DNA of 64,000 nucleotides from Scatophagus argus (taxonomy: Eukaryota > Chordata > Actinopteri > Scatophagidae): contig NC_058510.1 in assembly GCF_020382885.2 (NCBI RefSeq), positions 8,738,862 through 8,802,861 on the forward strand, read 5' to 3'. The position numbers and the translations under genes were made by a program. Shown one piece after another: positions 25,920 to 47,361 of this stretch (the first letter of the stretch is position 1; each line of letters starts with the position of its first letter). The notes below the pieces were generated by a model. That model had not been told where the DNA came from. It made no database searches and saw only the letters and a list, made by a program, of their open reading frames with translations.

Positions 25920-26620
25920 CTACGCTGTGCTACAGACATTATTTTATTGTTTTTTAATATTTTTCTTTTATTTTTGTCACAGGCCATCAAATCCATGTAA
26001 TGGCTTCTCTAACTTTAACCGTCATTTTGAACGTCGTAATGGCATACTTAGTTCAGTACTCTTTTGTGATGACTATTTGTTATTTTATATTTATTCAGTA
26101 TTTTTATTAATTTTGTTAATTGGTAGTTTATTGTATTGTATAATTTTGTTTTGTTATAATATGAAAATGAGTATTAAAATGCATCTACTCCATCAATAAT
26201 AATTTAATAGTATAATAACTTTTACAGTATAAAAATTCAACAGCAACAGAGCCCGTTTTGGCTGCATAGTGAACGCTTTTATTTTTATGCTGTAAGCAGG
26301 CCTACATTTTCTTGATAATATTTATGTACTTTTGCTTAAGTAAGATTTTAAATGAAGGAGTTTTATATGTATTTTAAAATTTTAGCATTGCTCCTTTTAC
26401 TTTAGTAAAAGCTCTTAATACTTCCATCCCACTTTTTACAAGTTGTACATGATCAACTTTGCTTTTTTTTCCTTATTATGTTTATTTTTAATCTATTTGT
26501 TACTATACTATACTATTTTTCCGTTTCTTTTGGTAAGCTTATCCAGCTCAAAACGGTGTCCTACAAGAAATGTTTTGGGGTTGCATTTTTGTGTAAAATA
26601 AAAAGAAGAAGAAGAAAACA
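25920..26620. other. CLUL1-TYMS spacer, AT-rich with a TACTT-type repeat
   Basis: About 700 bp of AT-rich sequence without coding signal. At 26275-26425 the strings TACTTTTGCTTAAGTAAGATTT and ACTTTAGTAAAAGC mark a copy of the interspersed TACTT-AAGTA repeat. GC content rises sharply from about 26630, where the TYMS promoter begins. Confidence 0.6.
26275..26425. repeat. TACTT/AAGTA interspersed repeat copy
   Basis: Contains TTTTGCTTAAGTAAGATTTT and CTTTTACTTTAGTAAAAGC, the core of a repeat seen several times in this window (27135-27262, 54478-54945, 57735-57870, 59085-59160, 59550-59685). Confidence 0.6.
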
Positions 26621-26629
26621 AGGTATGTC

Positions 26630-26819
26630 TCGTACTGCGCGCTTTTTTCAGTCCTCTCGCGAGATTTCTGGGAACCCCGGAAGCAGTCCCCGGCCCGCTA
26701 TTGGCTGTTCCTGACGGGGCGTATCGGCATGTAAAAATTCACCCGGGAAAAATTGGTGGCACTTAACAACAACTTCACTGTCTGGATTCCCTCGAAAGTC
26801 TCCATTTTTATCTAGAAAA
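26630..26819 (+). promoter_or_regulatory. TYMS promoter and 5' UTR with TCTCGCGAGA element
   Basis: A CpG-rich stretch directly before the TYMS ATG. It holds a perfect palindromic TCTCGCGAGA at 26655-26664, a known core promoter element of TATA-less housekeeping genes, an inverted CCAAT box (ATTGG at 26699-26703), a second ATTGG near 26754, and an E2F-like CCCGGGAAAAA near 26742. E2F control is well established for thymidylate synthase genes, but the match here is imperfect. No TATA box is seen. The 28-bp tandem repeat known in the human TYMS 5' UTR is absent. Confidence 0.7.
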
Positions 26820-29924
<3,105 letters not shown>

Positions 29925-29956
29925 AAAAACAAAAGAAAAGAAATTTCAACACCATT

Positions 29957-29962
29957 TTTAAT
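29957..29962 (-). terminator. Candidate ENOSF1 polyadenylation signal (ATTAAA, minus strand)
   Basis: Between the ENOSF1 stop (30332) and the TYMS stop I see no AATAAA on the minus strand. The only common variant noticed is ATTAAA here, 33 bp from the TYMS stop. If used, the ENOSF1 message would cover nearly the whole TYMS 3' UTR in antisense. Confidence 0.35.
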
Positions 29963-30224
29963 GGGGTTGAAGGATAACTATATTGTGTAGCAAAGGAAGT
30001 TGCTTCAGAGGTTCAGTTTCACAAAAAAAAAACATGTGGGCAAGTTAATTATGGTGAAGTGACACCACATTAAGTTCTTACACAAAAATCTGTTACTACA
30101 AGAGTAACACACTAATCTACTCTGATGTTGGGTTTTCTGTAGCCCAACTACTGATGTGTGAAGTTGGCAAATTTAGGTTTGTGTCATTTTCCTTGTTTTA
30201 AAAATGATTAATATCTCATTTGTA

Positions 30225-30230
30225 AATAAA
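30225..30230 (+). terminator. TYMS polyadenylation signal
   Basis: AATAAA lies 300 bp after the TYMS stop codon and only about 100 bp before the ENOSF1 stop codon on the other strand. Confidence 0.75.
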
Positions 30231-30331
30231 GAATTTAAATTCGTGTCAGCTTGATGTGTACAGAATTATTGCTGACAGGAACTAAAGTAAAAAAATAAAA
30301 AAAATAATAATACAGACTTGAGTTTCAATCC

Positions 30332-33300
30332 TCATTGATTCATGTGCTCCTTCCAAACATCTCCTTCAGGGTACTGGTGTCTTTGCACTGACGACTCCAG
30401 CATCTCACAAGAATATCCTGGATCCTGAGAACAATAAGCCCAGTGTACTCAAGCTAGCAGACTAAAACAACAAGCGTGGCTGTGCAGGAGAAACATTTGT
30501 TTTAAGAGCACCGCAGAGACTCAAGTTACAGCTGGTCTCTGCAGTTCATCTCACCTTGGGGGGCAAGTAGTGGGCGTCACGAATCACCACGGGACTGGTG
30601 AAGTGTTCATGCAAGTGATCTACATATTCGCACATTCTGGAAAGAAAAATGCAAAGAGAAAATTATGCCGTTTACGGTCAAGAGCTGCGCCTGCTGACAA
30701 AAAAAAAGCAAATCCCGTTTGTACCGATTGTTGAGACTTCCAGACACACAGATGTAGTCAAACAGAATCAGATGCTGGACCAGCTCACAGAGAGCGACTC
30801 CTCCAGTGTGAGGACAAACAGGAACTGGGAGGAAAAGACACAGAAAGTACATGTATTGTAGCCCTGTTTTGGATACAAATACTATACCACTATTGAGATT
30901 TGAAACTGGAAAAATGCAATAAAAAGGCATCAAAAATATAACTGACTTACAATCAGTTGGTAATAAAAAAAAAAGTTCTTCTGAATTATCTTTCTTAGCG
31001 CAACTTTTACCATTTGTATCTTCTCTATTTTTCCATGAAATTCAGTCATTGGTCCTAAAACATGGCGATGTTGCTTTAGGGAAAATAATTATATGAGTGT
31101 TCTTATGCTAAGAGCAAGAAACAAAAAAATAACCTCACAGTGAAACATAAAATGAACCAGGAAAAGATAAATAAATTATTATGATTATGAGGTAGGGGAC
31201 AAAAATAATCTTTTTTCAACCAAATGATGGGGGGAAATCTTTATCTTTACTCCCTTTTGTCACTTTTGGAGCTCCGTTGTGTGAATCGGTTTTACCCTGG
31301 AACTTGTGGGCCATCAGCAGCACGGCCAGGTTCTCGTTGACGCTGCCCAGCCGACAGCTGTCTATCTGGACAAACTGCAGGGCCGAGGCCTGGAGGAACT
31401 GCTTAAACATCACCCTGTTGTGACACTGGAGAGGGAACAGTTAGGACAATACGACAATTATCAGACAGTCATATGTATGCTAGAACAAAGTTCAGCTCTG
31501 ACCTGCTCTCCAGTTGCGACTCCAATCCCGAGTGGAGCCAAAGCCTGCAACATCAAAGTCATCTTTTATCAGTCTCGAACTGTGGGTGGATTACTGAATG
31601 AGTCTACCAGGCACAGGCCCAGGGGCCCTCCAGGAAAACAGGCCCAAAAGTTCAAAACACACAGACATACAAAGGGACACAAATGACCACTATGAGAGTC
31701 AAACTGAAAGCTAACTTTTAAGAGATGCAAAATGAACACAAAGACCCAAAAATGACCACCAAAGGGATGCAAAAATGACTGCAAAATGCCAACAAAGGGA
31801 CCAGAGAGACAAAAACAACCAGAAAGACACAAAAGCCTGGGGGACTTTTTATATGTCTGGGCTCAGGGGCCATTTGTGTCTTCAACACACAAACACATGA
31901 GCAAGCTGGAGAGACAAACTTATGTCTCACCTTGGAGATGGCAGCGTGACCCAGGATGTCATCTGGAGATGTGGGCTCCTCAATCCAAAGAGGCTTGAAC
32001 TCAGCCAGACTGGACACCCAACTGATGGCCTCGGCTACGTCCCATCGCTGGTTAGCATCGATCATCTAACACACAAACACTTTAGCGTACTGTTATTTCT
32101 TAATGCAAATAAAATGCGGGCAAAAAAAAAAAAACACCTCACCAAAGTGTTATTGGGTCCAATCATTTGCCTTATGAGCCGACACCTGCGTATGTCGTCC
32201 TCTAGATCAGCGCCAACTTTCACCTTGAATTTGGTCCAGCCGCTCTTAAGTGCATCTGTGCAGAGCTGCAGAAAACCGGTTAAGCTGACTGATTACTTTA
32301 ACGTGACTTATCCAACCTGAGAAACGACATGTGTTTTCTTGACGCACACCTGTCTGAGCCGCTGGTCTGAGTAGCCGAGCCACGCACAGGAAGTGGTGTA
32401 GGCAGGATAACCCTGTTTCAGCATCTGATCCTCTGGCACGCAAAAGAAGCAGACCACACGGATAATAAACACTCAAGGAGAAGTGTGGTTTAATAGAGCA
32501 ATCGTGGCGAGCTGGCGCTTGTTAAGCAGGTTAAAAGCACTCATGCGAGTTTCTAAAGAGGCGATTTCGATCAGCGCAATCTCATTCAGGCCACATAATT
32601 AATGACTCTCTTTATTGTGCTCACCTCTCTTCTGCTTGCCCTCCCGTGCTTTCACAAGTATGTCTGAATGAAAAGAGAGACGTTCAAAGGGTCTGTTGCT
32701 TTGCCGACACTCCTGTCGGAAAAAAGGGATTTTGTTCCCCAAACTGTGCTGGACATGCACTGTAAACTGCTCTCACCTAGAGCCTCCTCCTCTGTGAGCA
32801 CGTCAGTGATGTATCTGAAGTCAATGCATGAGACAATCTGTTTGGGATCCTGGATTGAATGACACACACACACACCTGAGACACGCCATTTCCTTTGTGA
32901 CCACATCCTGGACATAAATCAAACATGTACGTTTCACCTGACTCACCATGTCAACCAGGAGCTTCCACAGCGGCTACAAGGAGAAAGACGACAGCATGTC
33001 CTGAGTCATGAAGTGTCATTTTTGTGTAAGAAAATGTTGTTTCTCTAATAATGCCAGTCCCACCTTGCCCTCTGCTCTCGCCCACAGGTCCCACACAGCA
33101 TTCAGGACAGCAGCAGTGGCCAGGTGGATCACTCCTTTCTCTGGGCCAAGCTGGCTCAGATAAGAGTTTAAATAACATCACCTTTAGTTCAACATTACAC
33201 AAAATAACACTGGAAAAAATCTCAACTGGAGTACACAAAAAAACGACACCAAAATTAAAACCAGATGGGCAAGAAAGGAAAGAAAACGAGTTAAAACTGT

Positions 33301-34592
33301 GGGCAAAGTTCTAAAAGGAACAATTTGGCAACCATTAACCACATCTTTGGGCTCTCAAGAAACATCTTCCCTTATGTGCACAGCATCTTTTGCACACACC
33401 TGGCACTACCTGAAAATCCTGAAATAACCACATTTATTTGCCTTGGCCCTGCCTGCATGTCTAATCAGGAATCAGCAGAAACTTGTTTAGGACCAGTGCC
33501 AGTATTATCAGGAAACAGTTCACTATAGTAGACACACACTTATTTAACAATAAGGATAACGTTAATGTTATTAGAGCAGAGACGAGGCTGGAGAATAAAA
33601 CTCATTCTTAGCATTACTATATTTCCTGTGTGGTTCGTACCCATCTCATCTGGCTGTCGCTGGTGAGGAGGCGGTAAAATCCACGGAAGTCGCTCACGAC
33701 CTCCTGCAAGGATCTGCCAACAACCAGTCGTGCCAGGGCCTTCACAGCACACACCACTGCAGGGTCACAATCGGCCAAAAATCAACAAAATCCACAAGTT
33801 TGCAAGCCGCTTGAGATCAGCCCACAGTTTTACATTTTTTTCTGTCACTGTAACAGTCTTTGAAGAGATGTGAAACTCTAACAGTCGTCTCTTAAACTGC
33901 GCCACAAGATGGCGCTGCGTGGCTGAACTATACGTATGGAAAATACGCGTTATGTTTAAGGACAATCAGAGTCAAGATAACTTTACATGTTTGATAACCA
34001 AATGTGACATTTCATTATTAAATAGTTTAACATTTTGACATCCCGTTGCGTGTCTGTGTGGACTTATGTTTGTTGTTTGTTTTTTAGATTAACTGTTTTT
34101 GCTTTAGTCGTACGAGCTAAGTACAAGTTAGTTATTTATGTTAAATATTGTGTGTGGCACTTAAGTTTTGGCATTTAATTGGCTGTTGTATATTTTGCGC
34201 CAGAAGTCCGATCCAGGAAGTGGAAATTCGCTTGTCAGAGGTTTTTGAACACAGCACGGTCAGATGGTGTGTTTGTGTACGTCAGTGCACTGGCTCCAAA
34301 CTTTACCGATCTCCGTGCCTTTTCCCAGCGTGAAGGTGAGGCCGAAGCCTCTCAACGCGCTGTCCGTGTCGATGACGACATATGCGACCGAATAATCTGG
34401 GTCTGTGTGCTGCAGTGTGGGAAATTACAATGGAGTAAGGTCTCATGGTTTTGAGTCTGGTTACTCATACCTGTATTCAAATTATTGCTGCAGCGGTAGT
34501 AGCTGCCTTACCATCGCATCTGAGCCATGTTGCTCCAACGACGTCGGGAATCTCACATCTCTGACTGTCAGGTTAATAATTTTGTGCAGCAT
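30332..34592 (-). CDS. ENOSF1: ENOSF1 (enolase superfamily member 1), 437 aa, 15 coding exons
   Basis: Minus-strand exons in order: 34592-34512, 34409-34307, 33756-33641, 33150-33064, 32973-32947, 32849-32777, 32663-32625, 32432-32350, 32265-32143, 32065-31931, 31544-31503, 31425-31296, 30824-30725, 30636-30555 and 30424-30332 (TGA). They sum to 1314 nt with all phases matching. Known: ENOSF1 (rTS) is a mitochondrial sugar-acid dehydratase of the mandelate racemase/fuconate dehydratase group, with L-fuconate as the reported substrate. Visible: K217 and K219 in KFKVKVGAD (catalytic KxK), metal ligands D247 in DANQRWD, E273 in WIEEP and E302 in ATGEQ, and the base H352 in PVCPHTGG, so the active site looks intact. 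Start [19 protein letters not shown] aligns with the human start region. An in-frame upstream ATG at 34682 would add about 30 unfamiliar residues. Exons of 27, 39 and 42 nt are unusually small. Confidence 0.96.
31605..31850. repeat. Degenerate minisatellite in ENOSF1 intron (unit like CAAAATGACCACAAAGAGA)
   Basis: A run of imperfect ~20-30 bp units: GGACACAAATGACCAC, GATGCAAAATGAACACAAAG, CAAAAATGACCACCAAAGGG, GCAAAAATGACTGCAAAATG, GACAAAAACAACCAGAAAGA. It is flanked left by CAGGGGCCCTCCAGG and right by GGGCTCAGGGGCC. The same structure and strand recur at 45985-46285. Confidence 0.7.
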
Positions 34593-34649
34593 TTTGACAG
34601 TGAAACTACAGCAGGCTTCCTCTTGAGCGTCTGCTTGCAGTAGTACCTC

Positions 34650-34760
34650 TTGGCATGACCTGTACAAGTTGATCCCACCCACCTCAGCCTATCATTGGTT
34701 TAAACATTTTACACTTGGGACATTTAAAGAGACAAATCAAAATGTGTGATTTATATATTA
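34650..34760 (-). promoter_or_regulatory. ENOSF1 promoter region
   Basis: The only space for the ENOSF1 promoter is the ~200 bp between its ATG (34592) and the likely YES1 poly(A) signal (34792-34797), unless it lies inside the YES1 3' UTR. An ATTGG on the plus strand near 34693 gives a CCAAT box on the minus strand. No TATA box was recognised and the stretch is not CpG-rich. Confidence 0.4.
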
Positions 34761-34791
34761 AAAAGACTCATGGCCTATGTAAAATCACGTC

Positions 34792-34797
34792 TTTATT
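34792..34797 (-). terminator. YES1 polyadenylation signal
   Basis: TTTATT on the plus strand gives AATAAA (in TACAATAAAGACG) for the minus-strand YES1 transcript, about 1.42 kb after the stop codon. TTTATT near 35645 is an alternative, giving a shorter 3' UTR. Confidence 0.55.
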
Positions 34798-36216
34798 GTA
34801 CAAATTCACTCGTGAGTCTCCACCCACTACTTCCCGCCCAAATACATTTTGCAAACTTGCCCATTTTACTAATAATTTTATAAAATGAGGATTTTATAAG
34901 ATACAAAGCCCTTCTTAACAAGCTCAGGCGTCAGTTAGTGTTATTAGTGATAATACTGTCTCAGTGAGCAAAATGCTGCTGTAAAATCACTAAAAAAAAC
35001 TGTACTCAATGCAGAACAAGCAGTCTTTGCAGAGCCACCTCAGTTGCATGAACACAAAAGAAAAACAAGCTCTTGTTCAGTCACATTTTAGAAGATAAAA
35101 CGAAGTGCTTGTTTCCAACTTATTCGGCAGCTCAGACGATGACTTCCACTTTCAGAAGGAGTTTTATACCCGGCCAAATCTTCCTGTATCCTCGGTTTGG
35201 TTAGGTGAGATTGTGAAGTGTCATTCTGGCTTGTAAAGAAGCCATAAGTCCACGAGTTTCATCACTGTTTAACTCACTGACCCATTAAATGCACCACCTG
35301 TGTTTCGGCACGTCCCTGCAGTGATCACAGTGACATCACACAACCCAGACAGTGAAGGACAGAAATAATTATGACTGAGCAGTGTGAGCAGACGTTTCTG
35401 CATGACGATGAACTGTTGGGAAAGTCTTCAAACAAAAACCAGGTCCATGTGATATGAATACACTGTGATAATATTAACTTCTTATAATAACAATGGAACA
35501 TAACGTTAAAATGCATCGTAACATTTTTTCAGAAAGGCATAAAAAGATTATGTCACAGTCTCTAGTCACCCATTCGTAAAAAAAAAAAAAAGAAAAAACT
35601 GCACTGTAGCTGATGAACTGTAACTGAAGTTGAGCTGTGTGGGATTTATTTTTAAATAATCACTGTGATAATGACCTTCAGTGCCCTGAGAGCTTCCTCC
35701 TTTTTAGTTTAATATATTACTATCTGTCAATAATTAATCATTTTGAACTCCAATCTATCAACTGACCACAAAAGAATACCATGTAGGAGCAGAGATCAGA
35801 ACATTAAACCACATTAAAGACCTACAGTTGGATGGCCATTCTCAACAATATGGGTTTCAACAGCAAGGTTATCGCAGCTCACTTCACAGCAAGACACCGT
35901 AGTGTATTTAAAATGGAACTGAAATAAATTTGTTTCTTCTCCCCACAGTCATTATTGTACAGGGTCATAAAATCCACATTAAAAACCAAACATTTCACAC
36001 AGGTAAGACTTGGCAAGTACCATGAATAAAAACAAAAGAATATGAAAATCAAACAAAATGGTGGCTGAAAGCAAACAAAAATCAAGAATGGGTAGAGCAA
36101 GTAGTGGTTTATGCAACTGGTCAGCCTGTTTTCCAGTCGACTTTTTATAGGGTCGAATAATTACGAGCTCACGTCTGCACCCAGGCGTAGGGATACGCAG
36201 CTTGAGCCCAGGCAGG
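34798..36216 (-). other. YES1 3' UTR
   Basis: About 1.4 kb of AT-rich non-coding sequence between the YES1 stop codon and the best poly(A) signal, with no gene of its own. It has A-rich tracts near 35579 and several AATAA/ATTTA-like strings. Long AU-rich 3' UTRs are usual for SRC-family kinase messages. Confidence 0.55.
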
Positions 36217-45409
<9,193 letters not shown>

Positions 45410-45984
45410 CGTCTCTTCCTGCCTCGACAGACACAACACAAAACCATCAATTTAATACCACAAGAATGAAAAGTACAGCATCCAAATCATGACTCGCCTT
45501 GATGAAACATAAATAAAGCGATGGGCCAAGGGAGGTGCAGGATTGACAATTGCATCATAAGGCCTAGAGGAACATGCGTTATGAAACGAAAATTTAATGA
45601 CCTGATACTACAATAATGCACATCATTTTGTTGTTGTCGCAAACACTAAGACTTTAAGCCATGTAGTATCTGGGACATATGGGCATTGTTAAATCCGCTT
45701 TGAATTGCGCTCATCTCACACATGTGGATTCAATGGTGCAGGCATGTTTTGAGGCATGACGTGCAAAAAGAGGAGATAAAAAGGTGATGGTGATTTTATA
45801 TTGACAAAACAAAGAGAACATTTAATGTTGCCACAAATGACCGACTAAAGCCAATCTAAAGCCATTCCATATCCTTGGAATAGAGAAAAATAATAACTCT
45901 TTGTAACGTCAGTGCTGTGTTCTACATTTCTTCCTTGTTTCGATTCAAATAAACCTCTTTCAGGCCCTCACTCCACAGAGGAAT

Positions 45985-46285
45985 TACTAAACCAGCCTAC
46001 CAGGGGCCCCGAGGGGCCAGGGGGTCCCTGGGCCAGAGCTTCTCTATGAATATTTTTTGCTGGAAAGTCAATCAAATACGATGCAAAATGACCACAAAGA
46101 GACCAAAAACAACTATGAAGAGACACAACATCAACAAAGATAGGCAAAAATGTTTGCAAAGAAAAGAAAAACTCACAAAAGACAAAGAGATTCGAGACAA
46201 CTACAGACACAAAAATTAAAACAGAGACGCAAAAGACCACAAAGAGAGACAAAATGACCAGACTAAGAGGTGAAACAACCACAAC
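45985..46285. repeat. Degenerate minisatellite in YES1 intron 1, same family as 31605-31850
   Basis: Units such as GATGCAAAATGACCACAAAG, GAGACCAAAAACAAC, GACGCAAAAGACCACAAAG and GAGAGACAAAATGACCAG follow a G/C-rich edge (CAGGGGCCCCGAGGGGCCAG) very like the one flanking the ENOSF1 copy. Both copies have the purine-rich units on the plus strand. Confidence 0.7.
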
Positions 46286-46704
46286 CTGACCACGCTGCAA
46301 GATTTCAAACATCGATGTGCAACAGTCTGCGTGGTTGTCATTCCTCCTAACATAATTTGGCTGAGGTCATACTGAGGCATTTCTTTGTGAGGTGAAGGCC
46401 TGGAAAATGTGGAGACGATCAGACACGCTTGCAGAGAAGTCTGAGCTCGGGCAGATCAGAACGCTGCCATTGGCCAAGAACAACAGCTGCTCGAGGAATT
46501 GGACTTGGTTAATTAGCGTTGACACATTACAACACAGTAAAACAACAGAAGACTGAAGCGAAATAGGAGCTTTTATTCAGTGCAGTATGACAGTATTGAG
46601 TATGAAAGACTTGGTGCTACTGAGCAGCACCGTGGCACAGTTGGTGGCACGAGCGAAAAGGGCCGCAGCTCACTGAATTACAGGGTCACAGTCATGTATC
46701 AGTC

Positions 46705-47361
46705 GTGAAACAGAAGAGCACCTGGTGGTACAGCAATACACCTTTCAAGATTTTTCGTCATCAGGGAAGGAGCAGCACGATTGAGAGTTCATCGAGTTCT
46801 CCGGCTGAACTGCCAAGGAAATCAACAAAACGGGGACAAACCACAGAAAGCTTCCAAAGATTCAGAACCCTTTGCTCAAGTAAAACCATACAACCAGTTA
46901 AATTGCAGGTTATAGCTCGTACCGCGCGCACTGGACAACTTATACAAAACCATAAAATGAGTGGTCAGTCACTGGAGACGTGTCAAAATGAAAGAGATTT
47001 CTTTAAAAGGAACGCCAATAAATCTAATCTCAGATGTCAGATTGAGAGCCAATATGCTGAGAATGTTGGCATGGAAAAAAATACATTTTCCAAGCCAAAC
47101 TTTCCTTTAACCTCAAGAAAAAATCAGAGTCATGGAAAGCAGAGATCTTCACTCAGTGGCTTAGTCAACTATGGTGGGCTTGTGTTTCATCATCAGACAG
47201 ATGAGATCCTGGCTCTTCGGCTCAGCACTGAAGTTAACACACTAGAAAACACTGGACTGTGTCCCAGGAATATTTTCAAATTAAAGTGCGGATGTGTTTC
47301 CCTTTCAAAACTGAGACATCAGCCATTTCATAAAAGTGACATCATTCTTTCTACATTATGA
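46705..47361 (+). CDS. Unidentified 218-codon open frame, antisense in YES1 intron 1
   Basis: This is the longest uninterrupted frame in the window, 218 codons from ATG to TGA. The predicted product is basic and rich in Ser, Thr, Lys, Gln and Asn, with a poly-Ser stretch near residue 28. It has no signal peptide or membrane segment, and I recognise no domain. It lies about 400 bp right of the minisatellite. A frame this long is rare by chance at this base composition, but no splice context, poly(A) signal or paralogue supports it. It could be an orphan gene, the remnant of a mobile element or retrocopy, or chance. I do not assign a function. Confidence 0.25.
   Translation: MKQKSTWWYSNTPFKIFRHQGRSSTIESSSSSPAELPRKSTKRGQTTESFQRFRTLCSSKTIQPVKLQVIARTARTGQLIQNHKMSGQSLETCQNERDFFKRNANKSNLRCQIESQYAENVGMEKNTFSKPNFPLTSRKNQSHGKQRSSLSGLVNYGGLVFHHQTDEILALRLSTEVNTLENTGLCPRNIFKLKCGCVSLSKLRHQPFHKSDIILSTL

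Noticed and set aside
31569..32065. Hydrophobic minus-strand frames over the ENOSF1 minisatellite
   Set aside because: They come from the repeat read in antisense (Phe/Val/Leu/Cys-rich) and not from a gene; the true exon here is only 32065-31931.
34593..34682. Upstream in-frame ATG for ENOSF1 (34682)
   Set aside because: It would add about 30 residues absent from the human protein, and the ATG at 34592 gives the expected N-terminal alignment ([12 protein letters not shown]). Kept only as an alternative.
45410..45439. Longer YES1 start ([10 protein letters not shown] before MGCIKS)
   Set aside because: The extra residues lie across the intron acceptor and would destroy the Gly2 myristoylation signal; MGC is the true family start.
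45968..46312. 114-codon minus-strand hydrophobic frame with a GPPGPSGP end
   Set aside because: Minisatellite translated on its T-rich strand. The collagen-like tail comes from the GGGGCC flank and is not a COLEC12 exon.
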